Notes under the pieces: model-generated
What the model was told of the DNA's origin: nothing
What the model saw: only the letters and a program-made list of their open reading frames with translations
The model's database searches: none
Translations under genes and position numbers: made by a program
From: Andrena cerasifolii
Lineage: Eukaryota > Arthropoda > Insecta > Hymenoptera > Andrenidae
Reading direction: 5' to 3'
DNA length: 64,000 nucleotides
Assembly: GCF_050908995.1 (NCBI RefSeq)
Contig: NC_135121.1
Coordinates: forward strand, 8,990,001-9,054,000
Shown: positions 10,401-22,700 of the stretch, piece by piece
Position numbering within the stretch: the stretch's first letter is position 1
How the letters are laid out: every line of letters begins with the position of its first letter

Positions 10401-12587
10401 CTCCGAGCGGCGCGCTCGAAGCGACTCGATACATAAATCTAGGAGCGACTGTTTCGTGTTTTCCCCCTTTTTTTTTCTTTCTTTTACTCGTTAGTATCAC
10501 AAAGAGTACACCTAGACGCCTAATTTAAATGTCCTAGGACAACGCTCTATAAATCGAGATACGCGCGTGTCGCATTGGTGTGTATACGTTACTCGAGAAG
10601 AACTATCCTAATAAAGCTGTTCGCTACGTTTATACACTTTGTGCTTCAAGGCCGTCGCCCATTTACGCCGGAGCCAAGTGCGGCGACCAAAGCGAAACAC
10701 GTTCGTCGCCGCTGTTCTGTCATATAGGGCGATGCGTGGTCGCTGCGCTTCGACCCGCTGGGCGAAGACCTTCACTCGTTTTTTTTTTTTGTTTGTTTGT
10801 TTACTGTTTGAAACCGTGCTCCACGGGGATCTCTAAGCTATTCGACAGTGTTCTAGTTTGTTTTTTTTTGTTGTTGTAAGTGCGTTTCATAACCAGTGCA
10901 CGGATACTCTTGCCCCTTTCACATCTACGATTCTCTCGATCACGCGTGCCGCCACTTTCAGTCTTTCAAGCCTCTTCGGATGAGATTCACAGCCGAAGCG
11001 GGCATGATTCGGAAACATTTTCTGCCGCGATTTTGCGTCGTGCCATTTTTTTTTAAAACCCTTCCACTAACAACGTTCGCGTGATCACTGGAGTTTTCTA
11101 TTAATCACCGTCGAGGGTTTTCTTGTTTTTAAAAAAAGCAGCCCCTAGAAAGTACGAAGATGGAAAATCGTAGAAACGATATGTTAAGAAAACGGTTCCC
11201 TAGTAAAATTGGAAGGAATGGTAACGCGGTATATTCGCTACGGTATAAAAGGGTCGTTTATCTTTTCTTGTTCTTCTTCCTCTTCCTCCCCCACCTCTCT
11301 CGCTTTCTCTCTCTCTCTCTGTCTTGACGTAAACGCATTGTGTTTGAACAGTAGTTAGAAAATCCGTCTGCATCTTTCCCAGGCAGAGCCAGGCTACTCT
11401 CTCACGGGGAGAAGAATCAATTTATAAAATCGATTATCAAAATCGCCTTTCTCCTAGATGACCTTCGCTCTACTTGGCGATTAAAACTGTTCGTTTCTAC
11501 TCTCGGCAAACGGAAGTCAGTAGATGTCTGTGTACGCGTGTATGTGTTACAAAGCGCGATAGAAACGGTGGGCGACACGGTCGATCGATCCTAATTGTAA
11601 TATAGAGACTATAAGCTCGGATAGTTTCGTGTGGTCGTGAATTTCAGCTGGCATCGAAAGAGAATCGGTTACGAACAACTTGACATCCGCTATGCAGAGC
11701 CGAGCAAAGCTTCTGTTCTGTTAGAAAACGGCGCTGCGAAACCTCTTCCCCTATCTGGATAGAGGAACTACAGAGACTATTGTCCCGCGTCGGCTCTATC
11801 ATCTGCTTGCTACTTCTGACACTTCCGATCAGAGGATACCTTAAGCTCGTCCGAGCCGAAGAGGGAGTTAACCGAAACCGTGGCAAACCATCATCCCGTT
11901 ATTGTCTGCGTAAATTATAAGAAGCTTTCCTTCGGCTCTGACTGTACACGTAGGACTATCCGGAACAGGACTGGAATACTGTTAGCGTGCTCTGGCGCGT
12001 TAGGGAGAGAAAGAGAGCGAAGCGAGGCACTGGCGTGTCTTGTGTGTTCGTTGTTGCGGTTGCCGGAGGCTCGAGAAGCACGATTTATCATAGAATAAAA
12101 GTGTTGTGTTTTGATTAACAATATTCAACTCGATCCTCTCTTTCTCTCGGGTATCACGTAAAAGTACGCGTCTCGTCTAAGTCTACTTGCTCTCGGTTCC
12201 TGGGTCTCTTAACATCGGGCTGCGCGATATCACGCCTACGAGGGTATCATCATCGTATATTCGTTCAATGTTGTTCTCGTGTTAATTGTGTACACGGTGT
12301 GTGTATGTAGCCAGCGTGTGTCCTCCTCCGTTCGGGATATATGTATGTACGTGAGACGAGCGCTACACACAGAGTGTTCAGCAACGTTTTCCACTTCTTT
12401 TTTTTAAAGTTTACATACATATATATATATATATATACTGTTTGTTTTTTCATTTTAAAATTAATCTTCACCGTAACACGATTGATAATATATATATTTA
12501 CATTTATCTATCTACATTATCTACACATCAACAAACGGTTAGTTTAGCATTCTCGTGGTATCATATGTGTCCGTCTGTCCTTTCTCT

Positions 12588-12602
12588 CGCTCTATCTCTC
12601 TT

Positions 12603-12637
<35 letters not shown>

Positions 12638-12638
12638 A
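12588..12638. repeat. CT microsatellite
   Basis: CT dinucleotide run with a few TTTC interruptions. On the minus strand, the likely mtd transcript, it reads GA. Confidence 0.85.
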
Positions 12639-12798
12639 TGTTATGCATGTGTACACGTGTGAGTGAGTTGTATCATCGTAATTTGTCAACACATTCGACT
12701 CATCATTCCTTTCTTTCTTTCGTCCTAGTACAATACATACTTTCTCTCGCGTAACGTTCCGTCAATCTCGAATCATCGTCCCGATAACATTCACGCTC

Positions 12799-12803
<5 letters not shown>

Positions 12804-12857
<54 letters not shown>

Positions 12858-12862
12858 TTCTT
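12804..12862. repeat. CT microsatellite, nearly pure
   Basis: About 28 CT units, interrupted only at the 3' end. It lies some 170 bp from the previous CT run, with unrelated sequence between. Confidence 0.9.
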
Positions 12863-13075
12863 TCGTAATTGCGATCACCGACCAACTTCGTCGATCGTGA
12901 TTGACGCGACTAGCTCCAAGCGACGATCCACGTATAAGCGTCGCCAACGAATTATTATTATTAATCGCCGCTGTCGATCCTTCCCCTTCCGGCTCCCCTT
13001 GGGAGAACGACGCGCGATCCGTGAAAAATCAGAATAACGAGCGACGACTCATTCGGAACAGAACACATATATAAC

Positions 13076-13160
13076 GTGTGTATACGTATGTGTGTGTGTG
13101 TATGTATGTATGTATATATATATACATATATATATATATACACATATATACATATAAACA
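13076..13160. repeat. TG/TATG/TA compound microsatellite
   Basis: Successive blocks of TG, TATG and TA units ending in ACATATA repeats; a compound array. Confidence 0.85.
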
Positions 13161-13584
13161 CATATAAAAATAAAATAAATACAGCAACTTAAAAACGAAA
13201 AACGAAAGAGAAACAAATATGCAATATCGAATTGCCATCAGCAACATCGTCTTCGAGTTTCCCCTCCAGTCGTGGGGGATTCGTTTCTTCCCACAGAATC
13301 ACAAAATCTCCTCCCCCATCATCTCCTTTAGACACTGACAGCAGCCCCCCTCCCCCACAGTTCCCTCTGTCCGTTGGAATCTATCAGTAGCAATCGAGCC
13401 AACCGTTTGGCCAGGCAAGCCCGTCTCATTTTAATCTCCTCTGGTAATGTCTCGATAGAAATTCTAGTCTTCCTGTCATCTCTCCTTGGGTACGATTATA
13501 GAAACCATCGCGAGGCTATCGTGTTCAGGTCAAATTAGGCTGCGGCGAGGGCGAGGTCACGGACAACGTGCAACAGGCCGGGTC

Positions 13585-13720
13585 CTATATGAACGCCCAA
13601 CATTCCAGCGTCTTCACCACGAAGTCCTCGCGTGGCGCCAACGGTTCGTTGCCATAGGTGCTGCAGGACTGTGTCCTGCCTTGGTACAGATCACCGTCCA
13701 ACCAGAGTCCAAACTTGCCA
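13585..13720 (-). CDS. mtd: mtd exon: TLDc C-terminus and stop
   Basis: The acceptor is GTTGTTCCAG|TGGCAAG. It encodes GKFGLWLDGDLYQGRTQSCS through FVVKTLECWAFI and TAG at 13587-13585. GLWLDGDLYxG and the ECWAF end are diagnostic of TLDc. Confidence 0.95.
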
Positions 13721-16700
13721 CTGGAACAACCAAGTTACTCTGTCAGTACCTACCGCGGGGTCTAGTGTGTTAGTACTGACACTATGAAGCATACTGGGTA
13801 CTTCGCTGTACAAGGGTGTCTTCGCCAGGCTTCAAACAGCCCTTCTAGTTTTAGTATCCCACTGCCATATATCCAATCTCAATTTCAATATCCCATTTAA
13901 TTTAACAACACCCTATCCAGTTTGTACCCAAGAAATAAGCAACACTTACTCTCCAGCGCCGATAGCAAGGCTCTCGTTGTTACCCTTGATGAAATACAAG
14001 TTATCGCCAGTCCAGTTGAAGGCCTGGAACCTGGGTGTGAACCTGAACAGTAGGGACTCGCCTGTCCCATAGAAGTGGTCGCTCACGTGCAGAGCGCACG
14101 AGGTCAACGCGCCAAACACCTGCAGATCGAACAAAACAATGATTCACACGGCTCAAGTTACGCTTCGCTTAATAACAATATTACATAAATCCCGGACCTT
14201 TGCTCCAAGCCTCCAATACGCTATCTAGACTATCAATTTCCTCCCTTCCCCTTCAGAATCAGTAACAGTAACACTCGGAACATCGCGACCTAGTTTCCAG
14301 GCTATCGCAAAAGACTTTTGTAACTCTGCACAGAGCTCGCAACGCGGATCACGGTACAGTAACCATTCCAGCGCGCCCCACCGCTTGGGGAACGACATTC
14401 AACTCGATATTCGAAGACAAAGGTGAGGCCACCATCCAGACACCTGCGGTGCAACCTAATTGGCATCAGGTTGCATTCGACAGGCGGAAAGTTTGACAAT
14501 GAAGCTTGGAACGTTTGTATGGCCCATTCTATTTTAAGCCGGAGGAGCTTGGGAAACGTGGAAACGACTAGGCAGTGAAATCGCTCGAGAAACAAGTATT
14601 TTTTGCAAATTAATTACGTGGAGATGAACGCAAGTACAGACTTTTCCTTTTACACAATGCTTATTACTATCACGGAGAGTAAAAAATATTTCTTTTGTCT
14701 AGATATCTATTTTAGAAAAAGCGTCCTTGGCTTTGTCTTGGTGTTGAGATTAAAAGTAAAAATACTTGCTCTTCGAGCGGTTTCAGAAATGCTTCATTTT
14801 AGACAGGAACGACTGCCTAGTACCTTTATGAATTTGTTGTACAAAAACGGTTCGACAAATTAATTTGAGGTTTGGCAGGCTGTTTTATTGTATCTGGAAC
14901 TATTGTTCTGAATTTTTGTGTGAAAAGTACTGTAAGAGTTATCCGAAACACAAAAAGAAGAACAGATTCTTAAACGATATAAATGTGGCTATGGGTGGTA
15001 GTAGATGCATTAAGAAAAAGAATAAAATGTTAAAATGACAGCCTTTTGAAGAAGATGAATCGCCTTGATTTGAGTCTGAGAAAGGTGTTGCCTCAAAATC
15101 GGGAAAACTTCTTCAAATAAAAAAGGAACGGTACCATATACTAATAAATAATAAATCTACTACCACCCATAGCCGCATTCATATAGTTTAAGAATCTCTT
15201 CTTCTTTCTGTGTTCCAGATAACCCTTACAGTACTTTTCGTCAACGCCAGGGCCACCCGACCATCAACGCTCTCTCTGTATCTGCCATATTTTTTTCTTC
15301 ACTGTCACACAAAAATTCAGAACAATAGTTCAAGCTACAATAAAGCAGCCTGCCAAACCTCGAGTTAATTTGTCGAACCGTTTTTGTACAAAAAATTCAC
15401 AAAGAATTACCTATTTTTCGGCGGAACAAGGCAACAATCCTCCCTTAAGACTAGATTGATGTCCAAACTTACGTTGCCCTCGGTGTCCTCGATGACCAGC
15501 AGGATCGGGCTCTCTATCTTGGCCATCTTCCTGTACATACTGTTCAAGCTGAATCCGTGCTGGCTGGTGCTGAACACGAGAGTCCACAGGTAGCCCTCTG
15601 CCCTGGCGGGCAGATGGCGGCAAAGCTGCTCCCTGTGCTCGTCGCTGAGGATCTCAGTGGTGCCTACCAGATCGGGCACGATCACTTCGTTGTCCAAGGA
15701 GACGGCGCTGTTGGCGTACAGAGCTCGCCTGAGCTCCTCGCTCATAGACAGTACCTGCGAATAGCGCAAGAGCACGTTAGCAACCTGCTTTCGTGGCTGG
15801 GAGTTTCAAGAGGATTGTCTAAAAGGTTGGGGAACTGTCTGCTGAGTTCATCGTGCTTGCGAAAGTACTTGAGAGGCTGGACATTGCTACGTTAATGGTA
15901 GATCTCTGGGTTTATTAGTGCCAATACATGTATCTCTATGGAGATGCAGAAATACAGAAATCTTTGGAGTTCTGCTTTTGACTTTGGTCTCTCAAGCTGC
16001 AGAAGACAGTGGAACCTCCCAAAATAACGAGTCTGGGTTAGGTGTGGGTGTCACTTACCTAGGGCGTAACTAGAGGAGAATACAATTAAGATGCGAATAT
16101 AGAATACCGTCCTCTGGCAGAGGCTCCACTGTATTAAATTTCATACAATCCTTCTTCACACGATGTACTCAGTGATCGTTTATAACCACACGCACTGATT
16201 TCTATGTTGCATCGAAGAAGACTAGCACTAGTTGCGACTATGGGGTTCCATCCTTCTCTAAACCTAATTCTAACACTAACACAGCTAACACAGAGTACTA
16301 TTACGCATTCAAGTGTACAGGGGGTTCGGTAACGTGGCGATGTCTCGCGCTGTTGGAAGCTTCGTGTTGTTCCAAAGACGAGGGTGTACCATGAATATGT
16401 ATGCGCAGAAGAATGTGTCCTTCTTTCCTTAGTCGTCCATATTAATGTTGTCCACTAATTATGCTCGTCTTACATCGAACCCTTGACCTTTCTTCCACGT
16501 CAACAAAGAATTACGTAATCCGCTTATTATACCACCTAACATTGCCCATCGCACAATAGAAACCAATTACAATCGAGGCGTATCAGAGAACAATAGCAAT
16601 TCTTCCCTGCGAGCATTCAACGTCCCCTGCCCGGGCGCGTGGGTTGTTATTTTCCCTGATAAAGCATCGATCTTAATTAAACGAGCTTAGGTAGCTGAAC

Positions 16701-19700
16701 AGTCCTCATCGGAGATGGATCAGCTTTGAAAACTCTCCATCGGATTCTATTATTCCCCTTTGATTAAGCGGCACATTATGCTCGCGCGCAGAGTTGTTAT
16801 TCTCCTTGGCAGGATGCAGATGCGAACGAGCTGAATCACATTTGCGCACCTGCCTTCAACCATAACAATTTTCCGCGATCGTCTTCCCGCGGGATTAAAA
16901 CGCTCCGAGCCGCCCTGTCGATTATTTACGGCTTTACATCTCATCCATTACTATTACGAGATTTACATAACTCATTACGGGAGGCTGCACCGTTGCGCGC
17001 CGCGAGACCCGCAGCTGCCAGGCGCAGAGGGCTCAGTCGCAGTTTCCGTGCGGAAATTTCAATCTAACGTAATCGGCAAGATTGAATTTCGAGCCTGCGT
17101 CAGAATTTCCTCGAACCAGCTACATAATCCCGCGAAAGGAGCTACAGAATCTTGGTAACAATTCAAGGATTACACGTTTATTAATACCTCCGTCGTTGGC
17201 GTTCTGAGAAACGCACCTTTTTTTCTTTTTTTTTAAATAAATTCCTGAAACCAGTGATCACGAAGCAAACGAGCGTGTCGAATGGATCGACTGAACGAAC
17301 TGCATCCTTCAATAGTAATGCGGCATCGTTAAGTCGCGCGTTACTGGCGTAATTACTCATTTGCATGGCGTCCCCGATGGTTTCTTTCGGCGACCAAGAA
17401 GCGTCGATTCGCCGTCGTTCAATGATTTAAGACGTAAATAAGTTGTCCGATAAGGGACGAGGAAATCAACATTGTAACCGAGTGTTTACCCAGGGGAATA
17501 TTTATAAAACATTCCCTCGTGAACCAGCTGATATCGACATCCCCTTGGTGTCCCGTATCTTCCTCAGCCCGATAAGGCGATTCGTTTATAGAAGCAGAGA
17601 TTAAGTTACATTAACAACAACACGACAAATTGATTTCTGCGATCGAGCGCCAACTGAACGTTAAATAAAATCGTTTAATTAACGCAGCGTTGGATCCACG
17701 AAATGTTCAATCTGCAACGATCTAACATTGCTTTCCCTATTATCATAAGACTCCAGTACATGCCCAGCCCCCTCTCGTTCAGCAATCAGCGTGCATGCGT
17801 CGACAAACAAGGCTCCGCTCGCGGCAAGCGTTCGCCTGCAAAGTGTTAAGAGCATTTATTTAAGGGGTCAGTCTCCACTGTGACGGTTTCGAAAATTAAG
17901 CCCCTTTTAAAGATTTTTTTCTGCGTGGATACAACATATAATGGAATAAAACTTTTTTGGTATTTATTAATCTACACTTATATTATACAAAAAAAATTTT
18001 AAAGAATTTTGTTTAATTTGTTTTGAAACTTTAAACGCGATTATCTCGAAACGACGTTCTTTTCAACTGGTGCAGGTGATTGCAAAAAAACTATTTGACT
18101 AATCAGTCTGAAAATTTTACACGGCATTCAGCACATCAGTGGCTACGACCGGGACTAGGAATTTTTCAAGCATTTTGCCTTGTGAAAATTATGAAATCGT
18201 TAATCAAGAAAGGTTTTCTTGCAATCACCTGCACCAGTTGAAAAAATATCGCTTTGAGACAAACGCCGTTTGAAGTTTTAAAACAAATTAGAAAACATTC
18301 TTTAAATTTTTTCTGTATACTATAAGAGCAGCTTAATAAATACCAAAAAGATTTATTGCATTATATGTTGTATCTACGTGGAAAAAAAATCTGTAAAAAC
18401 AGTTTAATTTTCCAAACCGTCACAGTGGACTGACCCCTTAACACCAAAGTATTTGTGCCAGTGGCGATTCCGTGGACGGTTTCGCATCGATTACACCCGC
18501 GGAGAGGCGACGCTGAGTGCAAAGCCGAGGGATCAGTGCTGTCACTGACGATCCTCCTTTCACGAGGGTAGATACAGCTGTCAGGAGCGTTGGTTTCCGC
18601 GCCGCCTTTAGCAGTCAAGACGCGTTTACCCTGGTTTTTACGCGCGTACACATCAATTGAGGCGAGGCCGTGTCAATTAAATCGTTCTGCGCTCGCCAAG
18701 GAGCCAACCGGTTGAGAAAAACATCGGCGGGATGAATCGTCGCGTGGGAAAATGCACCGGGATCAGCTTCGAGGGAGCATTTCCCTCTGGCGGGTTATAA
18801 AACGAACGCTACATCGATTTCGAAGCATTTGCTCGAATATGATTCGTTAAGAGGTCTGCTAAGAAACCAGTGATAATTGATTTTAACGTAAATCCTCTTG
18901 GATAAACCGTTCCGACTAATCGAAAGTAAAAGAAGTTCGTGGAACAGATGTATCTGCAAGTATCGATGCTCCTCGAAAAATAATTCTCTGGAAATCGGCG
19001 CTGCAGCTGATTACTCGCAGATATTAGACGTAAACATCGCGCGGGGGCCAAGCAGAGTTTTATCTAATTTTTGCTGATTTTTGTAATCTAGGTACAGGCG
19101 TTTGTCTCGCCTAGGGGGTAAACGTGCCCGAGGGGAGCGAACTTCTTCTCCGCACAGTCCCGTTGGCTGCTACGCACTCCTCGCGTGCCCTCGAGCGTCA
19201 CGCTCCGCGCCTTATCGCGAAAGATTCCTTGACCCGTGACACCACCTTCTATCGCGACTCTCGCGCAAAAAAATTAGCGGCGCTTAATCGCGAACGGAGG
19301 AAAGAGCGCCTGTCTCTGATGTTAGTTCGTGGGAGATAGCGCGGTGATCGCTGTACTCTCGTGGTCCATTTGTGCCTGTGACTACTTTTTTGTGGAGAGT
19401 AAATTTCAGGCTTGGTCGATCGTGACGGGGCATATGGTTTCTACGGAATTAAGTCCACGCGCCATGTTTTTTTTGCTCGTTCGCAGCTGCGTTTTGGAAT
19501 TCGCGAAATGGAATGTCACTGGACGTGTGGCAGAAACTAGTTTCTGACGACAAAAAGAATTTTGGAAATGAAATTTACACGGGGGAAGATCGTGATTCTA
19601 TCTGATTGTGTTCAAACACTTAATATCGATTAGGAGGACTTGTGTTCGAGCGCAATTTCGAGTACTTGGTCGCAAAATCGAGCACTCGAATAGTTGAAGG

Positions 19701-22700
19701 GGTCAGCTCACGGTTTGAAGAATTAAGCTAGTTTGAAAGATTTTTTCTGCGTAGATACGACGTGTAATGCAATCAATCTTTTTGGTATTTATTAAGCTAC
19801 TCTTATATTATATAACGAAAAAATTAAAAGAATTTTTTTAATTTGTTTTCAAACTTAAAACGCAATTATCTCAAAACAACATTTTTTCGACAGGTGCAGG
19901 TGATTGCAAAAAATAAATTATTAGACCAGTCAGTCTGAAATTTTTACACGTTATTCTGAACATCAGTGGCTATGGCCGGGAGCACGGAAACCTTTCTGGA
20001 TTAACCATTTCATAATTTTTACGAGGCAAAATGATTGAAAAATTCACCGTATTTCGACAGTTAAATTTCAAACCTCCACCATTTTGTTAATTTTTTATCA
20101 GTAAAAGTAATCCTGGTTCCGGCGATAACCATACTCATGATTACAACACACTTTGAATTTTTTGTTTCAAATGCCTCGTTCTCCCGGAATCACCTGCACC
20201 AGCATTACATCGCTTTCTCAAGGCGTTTACATCAGAGCGATATATGTTTTTAAAAAATTGTTAAAAATTTTAAATAAATTTTTTTATACTGTCAATAAGT
20301 GTATTAATAAGTAGACAAAACATTATTCACGTTGGACACTGCGTTTACTAAAAAAAAATCCTAAAAAATGACTGACCCCTTAAGGAGACCTTCCGGTCTA
20401 GAGCCCCCCAAAAATAGGTGATATTTAGGAATTAATTAAAGGAAAATTACTATGTATAATTTAATAGGCCTTTTTGCATTGTATTAAGGATGTCTTAAGC
20501 TACAGAAATATATTTTTTGTTTTATAATTAATCATTGCAGACGGCACTCGGGAGTCGTTAAAGTCAAGACGTCAAAAAATTTATCCAAAACGGTGGGACC
20601 TGTATCTCCAAATGTTTTTTCTGTAGCTTAAGACATCCTTAATACACTGCAACAAGTCCCATTAAATTATACACAGTAGTTTTCCTTTAATTAATTCCTA
20701 AATATCACCTATTTTGTTGGGCTCTAGACTGGAAGGTCGTCTTAAGTACTTGCAATACTCGAGCCGACAAGTACTTCCGCTGCTTGGCTCAAGCTTCGAA
20801 CTCGGCTGCAATTTCGAGTGCTCCAATATCAGGAGCTTTGAACCACGTACTGAAAAACTTTTCCACTACTAAATCATCGCCAAGGGGCATTAATCCGAAA
20901 TCCTATTACAGCGTGTCATCGCGCAAGTGCAAAGACATCATCATCCTCCATAGCAGACTGTTTTTCGTCGGCCGATCATCGCGTATTGCTGCGATCTGAA
21001 ATTCAGATTACCCAGGGCTGATCCTCTTGACTCTTATCGAGGTGTCTCGCGTGGACCAATCGATGTCATAACAAGGCTTCTGTGCCAGCAGGCTGAAGCG
21101 TTGTTCAACGCGACTACGCGACACGCGATAGCCGAGGTCGCGGCAGCAATCGAGATGCAGGCCGAAAAAAAATGCTTCCAGCCACGTGGCTCGTTTGATA
21201 GATAGCTATTATTCACGGCGCTGTTTCGAGAAACCACCTGGCTCAACAGCATTCGGAATATTCCACGGAGTGTCGAAACTCGACTGTAAGATTCTCTACG
21301 TGGAATAATTTTTCGAAAGTTTCTCGCTTTCAAAGTTGCCGTATCAGTAGAAGGAGGAGTCAAGATTTGTCTGCGAAACTTCTCCAAGAACTACTTACAA
21401 GAGGAGGACACCATGTGGTAGACACCGATTTTGATGAGCCTTGGCACGATGGATCTGTGTCGAAAATAAGTAAATAGGTGTCCGAGCGTTTCTGCCAATA
21501 ATATATTTACATGTAAATTATTAAAAATTTCATAGTAGCCGTGGGGTTTTAATGGGTAAAAATCCCAGACTACTCTGACGACGCCGGGGGATTCCCCTCT
21601 GAAAGAGTCGGGGTGACTTTTAAAGATTTCCCCAAGTTAAAAAAATTTATAAAAAAAATTTATAAAGTTTTTTTTAACGCGGAGACATCTTCAAAAGGCA
21701 CCCCGACGCCTCCAGAAGGGAATCTCCCGCGGGCCCCAGGGTAGTGTGGGATTTTTATCCACTGAAACTTTAAATTTTTAATAATTTACATGTAAATATC
21801 TCTATTATTAAGGCCCATTGGCAGAAACGCTCGGATACCTATTTATTTATTTTCGACACAGATCCATCGTGCCAAGGCTCATCGAAATCCCCATAAAAAA
21901 CTTGAAAAAAGTAAAAAAAAAAATACGCCAAGTACATGAAAAAGTCGAGGACGTAAAAGAGTATCACAAAAAATAGAAGGCAATAATAATTACAATATAA
22001 AAAAAATGTGAAATCAAAATGAGCTGCAAGTACATATTAATCATACATTCCATTACTCATAACGCGGACACTTTAATCCCATCAAAAAGAATCCCATTTA
22101 AAAACATTGTCGTAAATTAATAGCTTTACAAAATTACTGATGTACAAAGATTGCGCCAATTATAACAATCTTGAAAAAAAATGTATTAAATAATATTAAG
22201 CAGATATATTTTTATACAAATAAATATTTTAATACGAGTAAATATTTTATTCAAAATACTTTGCCCTGCGAAACCGAAAAAATGATCATTGACTTATAAA
22301 GTATTAATAATTTACAATAACTCCCTTACAATCTAAAATATCCATCGTGCCAAGGCTCGTCAAAATCAGTGTCCACCACATGGTGTCCTCCCGTTGTTAG
22401 TCGATCTAATCATACACCTGTTTTCCTAATTTTAATACGAAGCAACCTTTCAGCTCCCTCCCTTCTATAAAGCAGACTCCCTTTTTTGTCGCGAGTGTCG
22501 TAAAGCTCACAGTTCACGGGTCATTACAAAGCCACGTTGCAGAACTCAATCTGCGTTCCACCAGTAGAGCAGTTGGAGCTTGCTGCCGACACATTTCCAT
22601 CGGAACAGAATCTATTTCCCATTGGACGTGCGTTTTGTACGGCCAGGGAAAAACATTGCCACGACTCGTACTTTATTTTTAACTCCGAGGGGAGCCGTGC

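Larger units (their letters stand above)
5254..13584. other. Noncoding DNA between HAO and mtd; probable long mtd 3'UTR in part
   Basis: 8.3 kb without a supportable coding exon on either strand. HAO (plus) and mtd (minus) converge here, so part of it is probably the mtd 3'UTR; TTTATT (minus-strand AATAAA) at 10151-10156 and near 5716 are possible cleavage signals, unproven. It holds a hAT-like MITE (6650-6823), a C-rich run (about 7470-7493) and several microsatellites, listed separately. The open frames here are low-complexity or random in composition. Confidence 0.5.

Noticed and set aside
12703..12885. Arg-Glu repeat open frame
   Set aside because: It is a direct translation of the CT/GA microsatellite.
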